Of a stretch of DNA of 64,000 nt, positions 25,598 through 33,933 are shown one piece after another (the stretch's first letter is position 1; each line of letters starts with the position of its first letter). The notes beneath the pieces are model-generated. The model made no database searches. It worked only from the letters and a program-made list of their open reading frames with translations, and had not been told where the DNA came from. Source of the DNA: Verrucomicrobiota bacterium (lineage in GTDB: Bacteria > Verrucomicrobiota > Verrucomicrobiia > Chthoniobacterales > Terrimicrobiaceae). The translations under genes and the position numbers were made by a program. The stretch is from assembly GCA_017305195.1 (NCBI GenBank), contig JAFKMU010000037.1, positions 62,001 to 126,000 on the forward strand. Reading direction: 5' to 3'.

Positions 25598-27267
25598 TTG
25601 GTGGGAGCGGCGAGGCCGGGCACGCGGGGATCGCTGGCGCCGGTGAGTTTTCCGTCGGCCGTTTTGCGAATCATCTGGGTGCCGCCGAAGGGCTCGATCA
25701 GCTCGACCTCGTAGCCGAGCGCCTTGAGCTGGCTGACGAGTGCGGGCGGGGTGTTTTTCTCCATGCGCAGCTGATCGGGAGACCATTGGTGATGAAAGCG
25801 CGGCAGGGCCAGCGCGTCGGCTGGAGTCATGTCGTAGTCGAGCGTGTAAAGGAGCGCGAGCAGGGTCTGTGTGATGATGGTGGGGCCGCCTGCCGCGCCG
25901 ACGGCCAGGACGACTTTCCCGTCCTTTTCGACGATGGTCGGGCTCATGCTGGAGAGCGGGCGCTTGCCGGGAGCGATGGCATTGGCTTCTCCGCCGATGA
26001 GCTTGAAGTGGTTCGGCACGCCCGGGGCGATGGAGAAGTCGTCCATCTCATTGTTCATCAGGATGCCCGTGCCGGGGATGACCACCTTGGACCCAAAGGC
26101 GGTGTTGATCGTCGCGGTGCAGGAGACCCAATTGCCCTCGGCGTCCGCAGTGACGAAGTGCGTCGTGTGCTTCTCGAAATAATTATTCTGCCAGTCCGGC
26201 GGCGTGCCGTGATCCGGCACGGGCGTAACCTTGCCGGAGGCGACCTTGGCGGCGAGCTCCTTGGCGTAGGTCTTGTCGAAGAGTCCCGTGGGCACCTTGA
26301 CGAACCCGGGATCGCCCAGCCAGTAGGCGCGGTCGGCGAAGGCGAGCTTCATCACCTCGGTGAGGCGGTTGACGAATTCCGGCGTGCCGGGTTTCACCTC
26401 CGCGGGGTCGAAGTTCTCCAGGATGTTGAGCATCTGCGCGACATGCACGCCGCCGGAGCTCGGGGGAGGAAACCCGACGATCTGCCAGCCGTGGTAGCTC
26501 GTGATCAGCGGCTCGCGCAGCTTGATCTTGTACGTGGCGAAGTCCTCGGCGGTGAGAATGCCTCCCGCCTCCTTCATGTACGCCTGCGTGACTTCCGGGA
26601 AAGGACGTGTGTAGAACCACTCCGCACCCTGCTCGGCCAGCTCGCGGTAGCTTTTGGCGAGATCCTTCTGGCGAAGGATTTCCCCCTCGAGATAGGGCGA
26701 GCCGTCGGGCTTGAGAAAGATGGCCCGGGAGGCGGGGAAGAGCGCCAGCTCCGGCGCGGTGGCCTTGAGCTTGCGCGCATACACGAGGTCGATGGGGAAG
26801 CCGTCATCGGCGCAGCGAATCCCGGCGGCGAAGGCCTTCTTCCAGGGCAGGCGGCCATACTCCTTGATCGCATAGGAATACGCCGCGATCGCGCCGGGAA
26901 CACCCGGGGCGAGCGGACCGGTCTTGCTCAGGGATTCGTCGAGCTTGCCGTCGCGCACGTACATGTCCCGAGTCGCGGCGAGCGGGGCGATTTCCCGGCC
27001 GTCGATGCAGATATTGCGCCCGTCCTTCAGGTGGATAAGCAGGAAGCACCCGCCACCGACGCCGGAGTTGTGCCCATCGACCACGCCGAGCGTGAGCGCT
27101 GCCGCGACCGCCGCGTCGATGGCATTTCCACCATCTGTCATTGCATCGAGCGCCGCCCGCGTGGCGAACGGCTGGACGGTCGCGGCATATCCTTCAACTC
27201 TCTCCGCGCGGAGCGGCGCACCTGTGCAGGCGATCGCCACGGACAACAAACATATACGACGAAACAT
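25594..27267 (-). CDS. ggt: Gamma-glutamyltransferase (canonical copy)
   Basis: Exported gamma-glutamyltranspeptidase/hydrolase of 557 residues, an N-terminal nucleophile enzyme that cleaves gamma-glutamyl amides such as glutathione in the periplasm. A signal peptide is present (FRRICLLSVAIACTGAPLRA). Seen: GGNAIDAAVAAALTLGVVDGHNSGVGGGCF, IDGREIAPLA with Arg91 as the substrate carboxylate-binding Arg, the autocatalytic site HTTHFVTAD near residue 367 whose Thr becomes the new N-terminus, and VLAVGAAGGPTIIT, the oxyanion Gly-Gly region. All key positions look intact. It is 9 bases downstream of a divergent paralogue and overlaps the protease gene by 4 bases. Confidence 0.93.
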   Translation of the reverse strand: MFRRICLLSVAIACTGAPLRAERVEGYAATVQPFATRAALDAMTDGGNAIDAAVAAALTLGVVDGHNSGVGGGCFLLIHLKDGRNICIDGREIAPLAATRDMYVRDGKLDESLSKTGPLAPGVPGAIAAYSYAIKEYGRLPWKKAFAAGIRCADDGFPIDLVYARKLKATAPELALFPASRAIFLKPDGSPYLEGEILRQKDLAKSYRELAEQGAEWFYTRPFPEVTQAYMKEAGGILTAEDFATYKIKLREPLITSYHGWQIVGFPPPSSGGVHVAQMLNILENFDPAEVKPGTPEFVNRLTEVMKLAFADRAYWLGDPGFVKVPTGLFDKTYAKELAAKVASGKVTPVPDHGTPPDWQNNYFEKHTTHFVTADAEGNWVSCTATINTAFGSKVVIPGTGILMNNEMDDFSIAPGVPNHFKLIGGEANAIAPGKRPLSSMSPTIVEKDGKVVLAVGAAGGPTIITQTLLALLYTLDYDMTPADALALPRFHHQWSPDQLRMEKNTPPALVSQLKALGYEVELIEPFGGTQMIRKTADGKLTGASDPRVPGLAAPTK

Positions 27268-27276
27268 CAGCGTGAT

Positions 27277-28977
27277 TTATTGGGCCTCCGGCCAGTTGGT
27301 TCGGCGATCGTCGGCCACGGCCTCGCGCCTGCCGTCGGGCAGGAAGCGTACGGCATTGACTCCTCCGAAGTAGTAGGACCTGCGGCTCTTGGACTGGATG
27401 TCCCAATGCGCCTCGCTCAACTCCGCGCCGGTGCCGGAATCGAAACCCTCCTCAAGGTCGATCACGTTGGGCGGTTCGCTGGAGGAGCGGCGGCTGCGGG
27501 TGTGAAATCTCGGTTCGTCGATCGCATCAGCCAGCGTCTGCTGGTAGTCGAGCACGGCGCTGAGCACCTGATAGATGCCGGTGGGGATGCGCTGCGAGGC
27601 GGGCGATCCCAGGGCCAGAAGCGGCTTGCCTCGTTCCAGCACGATCGTCGGGGCCATCGTGCTGCGCGGGCGTTTGCCCGGCTGCACGTAGTTGATGGCG
27701 CGCGGCGATGAGAAGCTGAAGTTGGACATGCAGTTGTTGAGCAGGATGCCCGTGCCCGGCGCCACCACGCCGGAGCCAAAATGATGGGCCAGCGACTGGG
27801 TCACGCAGGCGATGTTGCCGTCCTTGTCCACGACGATGAAGTGGGTCGTACTGCCATTTGTCTCCTCCGAGACCGCGCTGCGCGAGCTGGCGTCGGGGAA
27901 GGGCGCGCGCGGGTCTGCGCTGGATGCGCGCTTCCAGATCCCGGCGTAGGTGGATTGCTTGAGGAGGCTGCCGGAGGTCTTCTCCGACTCGGGAGTATTG
28001 GCAAATGCGCCTGAGACGATCGGGTAGATCTGCTGGAGGACGCGGGCGACGGAGTCCACCCGCTCGCGGCTGAGCGGCTGGTCATGCGTGGCGGTCTTGT
28101 TTTGCTCGAGCGACTTGAGCGTGAGCAGGACGATCGCTCCGCCGGTGAGCGGAGCCGGGCTGCTGTAGATTTGCTTTCCGGCATAGTCGACGGAAAGCGG
28201 CGCGAGCTGGTTCGCCCGGTAGTCCGCGAAGTCCCGGTCGGAGAACCATCCGCCGCCATTGAGCGAGGCCGCGACAAGCTGCTTTGCCGTTTCTCCGTGA
28301 TAGAACTCACCCGGCCCGTCGCTGGCGATGCGCTCGAGCGTCTTGGCAAGATCCGGGTTTTTGATGACATCCCCGGCGCTGGGGATGCGGTCGCCCGGCA
28401 GGTAGATCGCGCGCGCCTCAGGGTCCTCCATCAGCAGGTCAAACTTTTCGCGATACGCGGTGAGTTGCTTGGCCGGTACGGCGTAGCCCGCCTTGGCGAC
28501 CTCGACGGCGGGTTCCACACAGGTCTTCCACGGCAGCTTGCCCCACGCGTCATGCATCATGGCGATGCCCGCGACGACGCCGGGCACACAGGCGCTGCGG
28601 TAGCCCTTCTCCCGATCTTTCTGGGAGAGCTTGAGCACTGCAGGCATGTCGAGATCGTTGGGCGCCTGGTTCAGGGCCTCGATGCAATAGACCTTCTGCG
28701 TTTTTGCCTCGTAGTACAGCGCGATGAGCTTCCCACCCAGCCCGGAGTTGAACGGCTCCGAGACGCCGAGCGTGAACGACACGGCCACGGCGGCGTCGGC
28801 GGCGGTGCCGCCTTCCTTGAGGATCTGGATTCCCGCCTCCGTCGATTCCTGGCTGCCGGATACGATCACTCCCTCGCGGGACTCGACCCGGATGGAGGCC
28901 TCGGCGGCCTGAATGAAGACAAGGGAACTCAGGAGGCACCCGAGGAGGCGCCCCCGCGAGGGGATGGATATGTGCAT
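27277..28977 (-). CDS. Gamma-glutamyltransferase paralogue with altered active-site residues
   Basis: Exported Ntn-hydrolase of the gamma-glutamyltransferase family, 566 residues, signal peptide LLGCLLSSLVFIQAAEA. GGTAADAAVAVSFTLGVSEPFNSGLGG and the processing site GSTTHFIVVD (near 374) are conserved, so self-cleavage is plausible. Two substrate positions differ from the neighbour and from well-studied enzymes: the R-E-x-A-P carboxylate-binding motif reads ALNQAP (Arg lost, residue 102) and the oxyanion SPGG motif reads GSPASQR. It may therefore accept a different substrate or be non-catalytic. It starts 7 bases after a pseudopilin gene and is followed within 9 bases by the canonical ggt gene. 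Confidence 0.88.
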   Translation of the reverse strand: MHISIPSRGRLLGCLLSSLVFIQAAEASIRVESREGVIVSGSQESTEAGIQILKEGGTAADAAVAVSFTLGVSEPFNSGLGGKLIALYYEAKTQKVYCIEALNQAPNDLDMPAVLKLSQKDREKGYRSACVPGVVAGIAMMHDAWGKLPWKTCVEPAVEVAKAGYAVPAKQLTAYREKFDLLMEDPEARAIYLPGDRIPSAGDVIKNPDLAKTLERIASDGPGEFYHGETAKQLVAASLNGGGWFSDRDFADYRANQLAPLSVDYAGKQIYSSPAPLTGGAIVLLTLKSLEQNKTATHDQPLSRERVDSVARVLQQIYPIVSGAFANTPESEKTSGSLLKQSTYAGIWKRASSADPRAPFPDASSRSAVSEETNGSTTHFIVVDKDGNIACVTQSLAHHFGSGVVAPGTGILLNNCMSNFSFSSPRAINYVQPGKRPRSTMAPTIVLERGKPLLALGSPASQRIPTGIYQVLSAVLDYQQTLADAIDEPRFHTRSRRSSSEPPNVIDLEEGFDSGTGAELSEAHWDIQSKSRRSYYFGGVNAVRFLPDGRREAVADDRRTNWPEAQ

Positions 28978-28984
28978 AACGACC

Positions 28985-29758
28985 TTAGTTTACAGAGGGA
29001 TACTCGCCGCTTTTTTTGAATTCCACGTGAGCATCGAAATAGACGTAATGACGGCCGCCCCAGGGCGTGCGAACGTCATCACTGAGCGAGTTGGACAGGC
29101 CGCCGGTGGAGGCGGAGTTGTAGTTCTCGCCGTCGGCATTGGTGATCATCCAGATATGGCTCAGGGGTTCATCGTCCTTGCCCTTGGGGTCTTTGTCCGG
29201 GTCGATGTTGGACTTGAGGCTCACGATCTTTTTCGGCTCGTAGGTGGTCGCACCGGCGGTACTGCTGCGGTTGCCGAAGAAATACGTGGGTACGGAAGAC
29301 TTGCCGCTGTTGACCACGTAGGCCACGCCGAACTTGTCCGCGCCATAGCTGTTCACGGTCTTCCAGAGCTTGTCGTCTTGCGAGCAATAGCCTCCATCGA
29401 TGAGCACGGTGCTGAGATAGTAGGTGCGCTTCGAGTCGGAGGTCACAGAGCTGGGAATGGCCACGCCGCGATTGATGCGGCCCGGCAGGACGCCGTCATG
29501 TTCGCCAGCATAGGTTAATACCGCCTGGGCCTGCGCGCGGAGATTGCTAACATCGCGGGCGCGCATGGAGTTGTCCTTGATCTTCGTCCAGGCTGGCATG
29601 CAGAGCGCGGCGAGCATGCCGATGATGGCGACAGTGATCATGATCTCCATGAGGGAGAAGGCACGTGCTCCTGCATGAAGGTTCCGCCCGGCCAGCGCGG
29701 GTTCCGCCGCGATGGTGCGGCTCGATTTGAAAAATGTCCTTGGCTCCTTGTTTTTCAT
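28985..29758 (-). CDS. Pseudopilin-like protein with prepilin cleavage motif
   Basis: Type II secretion-like pseudopilin of 257 residues if it starts at ATG 29758; another in-frame ATG at 29794 would add 12 residues, and neither has a good ribosome binding site. LHAGARA|FSLMEIMITVAIIGMLAALCMPAW is a prepilin processing site with Ala at -1 and Glu at +5, after a long basic leader of over 30 residues. The mature part (RDVSNLRAQAQAVLTYAGEHDGVLPG) is typical of verrucomicrobial and planctomycete pseudopilins, and it ends with GGRHYVYFDAHVEF, a relaxed version of the H-X9-DG motif. First gene of the operon with the two gamma-glutamyltransferases and the calpain-like protease, divergent from the sigma-54 activator. 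Confidence 0.82.
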   Translation of the reverse strand: MKNKEPRTFFKSSRTIAAEPALAGRNLHAGARAFSLMEIMITVAIIGMLAALCMPAWTKIKDNSMRARDVSNLRAQAQAVLTYAGEHDGVLPGRINRGVAIPSSVTSDSKRTYYLSTVLIDGGYCSQDDKLWKTVNSYGADKFGVAYVVNSGKSSVPTYFFGNRSSTAGATTYEPKKIVSLKSNIDPDKDPKGKDDEPLSHIWMITNADGENYNSASTGGLSNSLSDDVRTPWGGRHYVYFDAHVEFKKSGEYPSVN

Positions 29759-29865
29759 AAAAATCGAAACTGCACGTCCTTCAGCATCTCTCATGCCAAA
29801 CAGCCCGGACGCCCGAAAGTCCGATGATTAGGGATTGGGCCGCTGGCCGCGCAGGGCGAAATCTT

Positions 29866-29902
29866 GTTGTCACTTCGTCCACGGTGTTGTTGATTTGACA
29901 AC
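29866..29902. promoter_or_regulatory. Spaced inverted repeat upstream of the sigma-54 activator
   Basis: GTTGTCA (29866-29872) and its exact complement TGACAAC (29896-29902) are 23 bases apart, the second ending 3 bases before the activator start codon. The centres are 30 bases apart, about three helical turns. It could be an autoregulatory site or an mRNA stem near the start; inference only. Confidence 0.25.
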
Positions 29903-29905
29903 GCT

Positions 29906-31258
29906 ATGGGTGCCGGGAAGAGCCGTCCGCAATCGAATGTCCTCATCGTCGACGATGTGCCTGATTTTCTCAAAGAGACGTCGGCCGTGTTGCGGCCGCA
30001 CTTCGGCGTGACCGTGTGCTCGAGTCCGCTGCGCGGGTTGCGCCTGATCAAGCAGGGCGGCATCGACCTGCTCATCACCACGCTGGTGATGCGCGAACTC
30101 GACGGGCTGGAGGTGATCCGGCGGGTGCGAGGCAGCGGCAGTGCGCTTCCTATTATTATGGTGACCGGATTCGGCAACGAAAACACGGCCATCGAGGCGA
30201 CCCGCGTGGGCGCGACGGATTATCTCACCAAGCCGGTCGAGCCGGAGGAGCTCATCGCCCGCGTGCGTCGCGCGCTCACCTACGCGGACGTGCAGGAGGA
30301 GGTCGACGAACCCCTCGTGCTGAGCCAGGATAAGACCATGCTGGAGGTCATCGAGGTCTGCCGCCGGGTCGCCCGCTCGCCCAGCCGGGTGCTGATCCTC
30401 GGGGAAACCGGGACGGGCAAGGAGCTGTTTGCGCGCATGTTGCATGCGCGGAGCCAGCGCGTACGAGAGCCTTTTGTCGATGTGAACTGCGCTGCCATCC
30501 CGCCCAATCTCCTGGAGAGCGAGTTGTTTGGCCACGAGCGCGGAGCCTTTACCGGAGCCACCGAGCGGCGCGTCGGCCGGTTTGAGGAGGCCGGGGAGGG
30601 GACGCTCTTCCTCGATGAAATCGGCGAGCTCGGCATCGCGATGCAATCGAAGCTCCTGCGCGTGCTCCAGACCGGCGATTTCTCCCGGGTGGGCGGCTCG
30701 CGCAACCTGCGCTCCCAGGCCCGCGTCATCGCGGCGACGAACCGCGATCTGAGCCAGGAGGTGCAGGCCGGGCGCTTCCGCGCGGATCTTTACTATCGCC
30801 TGAATGTCGTGACTCTCGAAGTGCCGCCATTGCGCCAGCGCTTTGGCGACATTCCGATCCTGGTCCGCCATTTCAGCCGCAAATTTGTCCAGCCTGGCCA
30901 TGAGCCAATCGGGTTTTCCCATGAAGCGATGCAACGATTGTGCGCCTACGGATGGCCGGGCAATGTGCGGGAGCTCGAGCATCTGATCGAACGCCTTTCC
31001 GTGCTGGTCACGAGGGGTGAGGTGCGGCTCTCGGATCTGCCAGCGCATTTCCAGGGGATCACCGAGGCGGCGCCTGTGGCTCCCGCCTCGACGAATCGCC
31101 CGTATCATGAGGCGTTGCAGGAATTTCAGCGTGTGTATTTCCAGAATCTCATCGCCGCCGCGCACGGCAATCTCGCCGCCGCGGCCCGGCAGGCCGGCAT
31201 GGACCGGTCGCAGTTTTTCCGGAAGGTCCGGAGCCTGCGCCTTATTACTAACGGCTAG
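29906..31258 (+). CDS. Sigma-54-dependent NtrC-type activator with degenerate receiver
   Basis: Bacterial enhancer-binding protein of 450 residues: receiver domain (about 10-125), AAA+ sigma-54 activation domain (about 140-375) and C-terminal Fis-type helix-turn-helix (HGNLAAAARQAGMDRSQFFRKV). The AAA+ part is intact: Walker A GETGTGKE (166-173), GAFTGA loop (213-218) that contacts sigma-54, and Walker B GTLFLDEIGE (232-241). In the receiver the acidic pair (D16 D17), Thr87 and Lys109 are kept, but the phospho-acceptor Asp is Thr59 (DLLITTLVM where DLxLxDxxMP is expected). No histidine kinase gene is next to it. Divergent from the pseudopilin/ggt operon and upstream of the enolase/symporter operon, both likely targets. 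Confidence 0.92.
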   Translation: MGAGKSRPQSNVLIVDDVPDFLKETSAVLRPHFGVTVCSSPLRGLRLIKQGGIDLLITTLVMRELDGLEVIRRVRGSGSALPIIMVTGFGNENTAIEATRVGATDYLTKPVEPEELIARVRRALTYADVQEEVDEPLVLSQDKTMLEVIEVCRRVARSPSRVLILGETGTGKELFARMLHARSQRVREPFVDVNCAAIPPNLLESELFGHERGAFTGATERRVGRFEEAGEGTLFLDEIGELGIAMQSKLLRVLQTGDFSRVGGSRNLRSQARVIAATNRDLSQEVQAGRFRADLYYRLNVVTLEVPPLRQRFGDIPILVRHFSRKFVQPGHEPIGFSHEAMQRLCAYGWPGNVRELEHLIERLSVLVTRGEVRLSDLPAHFQGITEAAPVAPASTNRPYHEALQEFQRVYFQNLIAAAHGNLAAAARQAGMDRSQFFRKVRSLRLITNG

Positions 31259-31315
31259 TAAGTAGGGTGGAGTCTGCCGCCTGCTAATAAAAAAACGACA
31301 GCAACTGTATGATTA

Positions 31316-31340
31316 GGCATAAGGGAGTCTCCCCTATGCC
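31316..31340. promoter_or_regulatory. 25-base near-perfect palindrome, candidate enhancer site
   Basis: Arms GGCATAAGGGAG and CTCCCCTATGCC match at 11 of 12 positions around a central T. It lies 57 bases after the activator gene and about 150-175 bases upstream of a possible -24/-12 promoter, the usual distance for a sigma-54 activator binding site. It is not followed by a T-run, which argues against a terminator. Confidence 0.4.
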
Positions 31341-31490
31341 GCGTGACCTGTGAGTTGACGATTTATCAACAAAACATCACTGAAGGACATGAATATTAAT
31401 GGGGTTAATCATAATTTAATCATGTAAGTTGTTTTTTATAATCATCTTGTGATTTTCGACTGTCCGCCCTGATGTCTGGAAAAAATTGGT

Positions 31491-31505
31491 TGGCATGAAA
31501 AATGT
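31491..31505 (+). promoter_or_regulatory. Possible sigma-54 (-24/-12) promoter
   Basis: TGGCAT, five bases, then ATGT matches the TGGCAC-N5-TTGC consensus at 7 of 10 positions with the correct GG to GT/GC spacing. Transcription would start near 31516, leaving no leader for an ATG at 31518 but a short one for an alternative ATG at 31545. Support comes mainly from the neighbouring sigma-54 activator gene. Confidence 0.3.
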
Positions 31506-31517
31506 TAAAAGGGCGGC

Positions 31518-32867
31518 ATGGATTTTATTAGGGTCGGCGCAAAAATGGCAGTGCTCCTCTGGGGGGCAATGCTAGTCAATGCATCTGCCGCCTTTACGAT
31601 TCAGGACATCACGCTTCTTCAGTTCAAGCTGCCAAAGAAGACAGTGTTTGTGACGTCCAAGGGGACGAGTGATTCCTGCCCGGGAATATTTGTGGTTGTC
31701 CGTGCGAGCGACGGAACGCGGAGCATCACCTCGGTGGGGGAGGTGCTTCCGCGTGCGCTCGTGACGAATGAAACATCGAAGGATGCGTGGGCAGGCGCGC
31801 AGGCCTTTCGCGCGGAGCTGCTGGATCGTTCGTTCTCGGGGAATTCGCTTCCGGAGGATCGCGCCGCCGTCGGTCAATGGATGAACGACCTGTTTGCCAT
31901 CGCGGCCGGGCAGAATCTTACGACTCAGTCGCCTCCGGGGAAAAGTCGCCAGCTCCGCGCCACATTATGCGGCTTCGACATGGCGCTCCTGGATTTGGTT
32001 GGGCAGATTTACGGTGTTTCCATCGCAGCCGTACTCGGAGGAGCGGCGCGCAAGGAGATTGCGATTTCGGCAACGACTTTCAGCGCGGATCTGGACGGGG
32101 ACGAACTCGAGGGCAAGGTCGATGGTATCGACAACTCCTACCGCGCCGTGCGCATCAAAATCGGGCTCGATCCCGACTCGGATCTCAAGAAGCTCCATGC
32201 GGTCGCGACCACGCTTGCGGCGGAGGGACGCCACCGGGAAATCTGGGTCGATGTCAACCAGGCGTGGAAGGACGCGCCGCATGCCATCGACTACCTTTCC
32301 AAGGTTCGTGACGAGCTGAAAGCGGCGGGATTCACCTCTCGCTTCATCTGCGAGCAGCCGACGGCCGAGAGCGACATCGCCGCGATGGCCGAGGTGACGC
32401 GACAGACTCGCGAGTGGGCGAAGACCGACCCCTTCCGTATCGTCATCATGGCCGATGAGTCCATGTGGGATGTCGAGGATGCAAAGAAGATCGTCGAGCT
32501 CGATGCTGCGGATGCGGTGAACATCAAGATCGTCAAGGCGGGCGGCCTTATCAAGTCGATGGAGCTCGGCCAGTACCTCGTCGCCAATGCTCCGAAGGTC
32601 GAGATCTATGTCGGCGGGCTCATCATGACCGACATCAGCGCCACGGCGAATCTCCAGCTCTGCATGGCTCTGCCGCGTCTGGACTACGCCACAGGCCCGC
32701 TCCCGCGCACGCATTCCTATCCGGCCCAGCCCGCCAGTGCTCCGCTGGCCTACACCCATGGGCGTACTCTGGAGCTGCCCAGCCAGCCGGGCCTTGGCAC
32801 CGGCCTCGACCAGGTGGCAATCAAACCTTTCGTAACCAAAACCTTCCCCGCGGAACAGATGCCATGA
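31518..32867 (+). CDS. Exported enolase-superfamily enzyme, dipeptide-epimerase/muconate-cycloisomerase type
   Basis: Mandelate racemase/muconate lactonising enzyme relative of 449 residues. Seen catalytic elements: VRIKIG with Lys214 (an R-x-K version of the K-x-K base motif), metal ligands in WVDVNQAW (Asp245), FICEQP (Glu279) and MADES (Asp313/Glu314), and NIKIVKAGG with Lys337 opposite. These are the positions of the MLE subgroup that contains L-Ala-D/L-Glu epimerases and N-acylamino acid racemases. Unusually for the family it begins with an export-type sequence (KMAVLLWGAMLVNASA); an alternative ATG at 31545 leaves a shorter one. It overlaps the DapB-like gene as ATGA and lies in an operon with an amino acid-type symporter, suggesting periplasmic racemisation of a peptide or amino acid derivative. 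Confidence 0.82.
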   Translation: MDFIRVGAKMAVLLWGAMLVNASAAFTIQDITLLQFKLPKKTVFVTSKGTSDSCPGIFVVVRASDGTRSITSVGEVLPRALVTNETSKDAWAGAQAFRAELLDRSFSGNSLPEDRAAVGQWMNDLFAIAAGQNLTTQSPPGKSRQLRATLCGFDMALLDLVGQIYGVSIAAVLGGAARKEIAISATTFSADLDGDELEGKVDGIDNSYRAVRIKIGLDPDSDLKKLHAVATTLAAEGRHREIWVDVNQAWKDAPHAIDYLSKVRDELKAAGFTSRFICEQPTAESDIAAMAEVTRQTREWAKTDPFRIVIMADESMWDVEDAKKIVELDAADAVNIKIVKAGGLIKSMELGQYLVANAPKVEIYVGGLIMTDISATANLQLCMALPRLDYATGPLPRTHSYPAQPASAPLAYTHGRTLELPSQPGLGTGLDQVAIKPFVTKTFPAEQMP

Positions 32868-33889
32868 ACCAGAAAATCAAAGTCGCCCAATTTGGCCTGG
32901 GTCCCATCGGACGCAGTTGCCTCAACCTGCTCGCACAACGCCCCGCATTTGAAATCGTCGGCGGCATTGATATCGATCCGGCGCTGGCAGGCAAATCGGT
33001 GGCGGAAATCTGCAACCTGCCGGAGATCGACGCCGGGATCGTCTACCCATCCTTTGACGCGATGTGGGAGGAGGTGCAGCCGGATGTCGTGCTGCATACG
33101 GCGGGTTCCCGCGCAGCCATTTCTTTTGCCCAGTGCCGCCCGATCCTCGAGAAGGGGCTCACCGTCGTGTCCTCCTGCGAGGAGCTCCTCTACCCCGCCT
33201 ATCGCGCTCCCGAGGAGACCAAGGAATACGATGAACTTTGCCGCAGCACCGGTGCCCGCATCCTCGGTACGGGGGTGAATCCCGGCTTCGTTCTCGATGT
33301 ATTGCCTGTCTGCCTCACAGGCGTGTGCCGCACGGTGACCGGAGTGTACGGCGAGCGTGTGGTGAATGCCTCGTACCGACGCCAACCCCTTCAGAAAAAA
33401 ATCGGCAGCGGCCTGCAACCGGATGAGTTTCGCGCGTTGTGGAATGAAGGCCGCGCGGGCCATGCCGGTTTCAAGGAATCGCTCCTCCTCGTCGCCCACG
33501 CGCTCGGCTGGAAGATGGAAAATCTCACCGAGACGCTCGAGCCGATGATCGCCGACCACGACATCACGACCGAGCACTTCCAGGTTGCCACGGGACTCAC
33601 CTGCGGTCTTCACCAGATCGTGAAGGCGGAGACCGCCGAGGGCTACGCCATCCATTTCGACCTGAAGATGTATCTCGACGCGCCCGACCCCCACGATGCG
33701 GTGCGCCTGGAGAGCGATCCTCCGGTCGAGGCGTACCTGAAGGGTGGCGTCTTCGGGGACTCGGCGACCGTCGCCGCAGTCATCAATGCCGTACCACGCG
33801 TGCTCGCCGCGAGGCCGGGCGTCCTTCTCATGACGGACATCCCGCTCGCCGCCGGCGCATCTCACACCTCACCGCTTCTGGCAGCCTAA
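32864..33889 (+). CDS. DapB-like/2,4-diaminopentanoate dehydrogenase-like oxidoreductase
   Basis: Cytoplasmic NAD(P)-binding protein of 341 residues. ATG 32864 overlaps the previous stop (ATGA). IKVAQFGLGPIGRSCLNLL is a clear Rossmann GxGxxG start, followed by EIVGGIDIDPALAGKSVAEI. The layout (VLHTAGSRAAISFAQCRPILEKGLTVVSSCEELLYP and GTGVNPGFVLDVLP) is that of dihydrodipicolinate reductase N-terminal domain proteins resembling 2,4-diaminopentanoate dehydrogenase, longer than classical DapB (about 270). It probably oxidises or reduces an amino or diamino acid derivative delivered by its neighbours; the exact substrate is unknown. Confidence 0.78.
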   Translation: MNQKIKVAQFGLGPIGRSCLNLLAQRPAFEIVGGIDIDPALAGKSVAEICNLPEIDAGIVYPSFDAMWEEVQPDVVLHTAGSRAAISFAQCRPILEKGLTVVSSCEELLYPAYRAPEETKEYDELCRSTGARILGTGVNPGFVLDVLPVCLTGVCRTVTGVYGERVVNASYRRQPLQKKIGSGLQPDEFRALWNEGRAGHAGFKESLLLVAHALGWKMENLTETLEPMIADHDITTEHFQVATGLTCGLHQIVKAETAEGYAIHFDLKMYLDAPDPHDAVRLESDPPVEAYLKGGVFGDSATVAAVINAVPRVLAARPGVLLMTDIPLAAGASHTSPLLAA

Positions 33890-33933
33890 TCCGGAAGCGT
33901 TTCTCAACTCCACAACCTCAACTGCTGCCTAAC

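Noticed and set aside
25786-27711. 641-codon open frame on the plus strand
   Set aside because: Antisense across both gamma-glutamyltransferase genes, whose family motifs are clear; no signal, domain or ribosome binding site.
29870-31165. 431-codon open frame on the minus strand
   Set aside because: Antisense to the sigma-54 activator, which has intact Walker A, GAFTGA and helix-turn-helix motifs.
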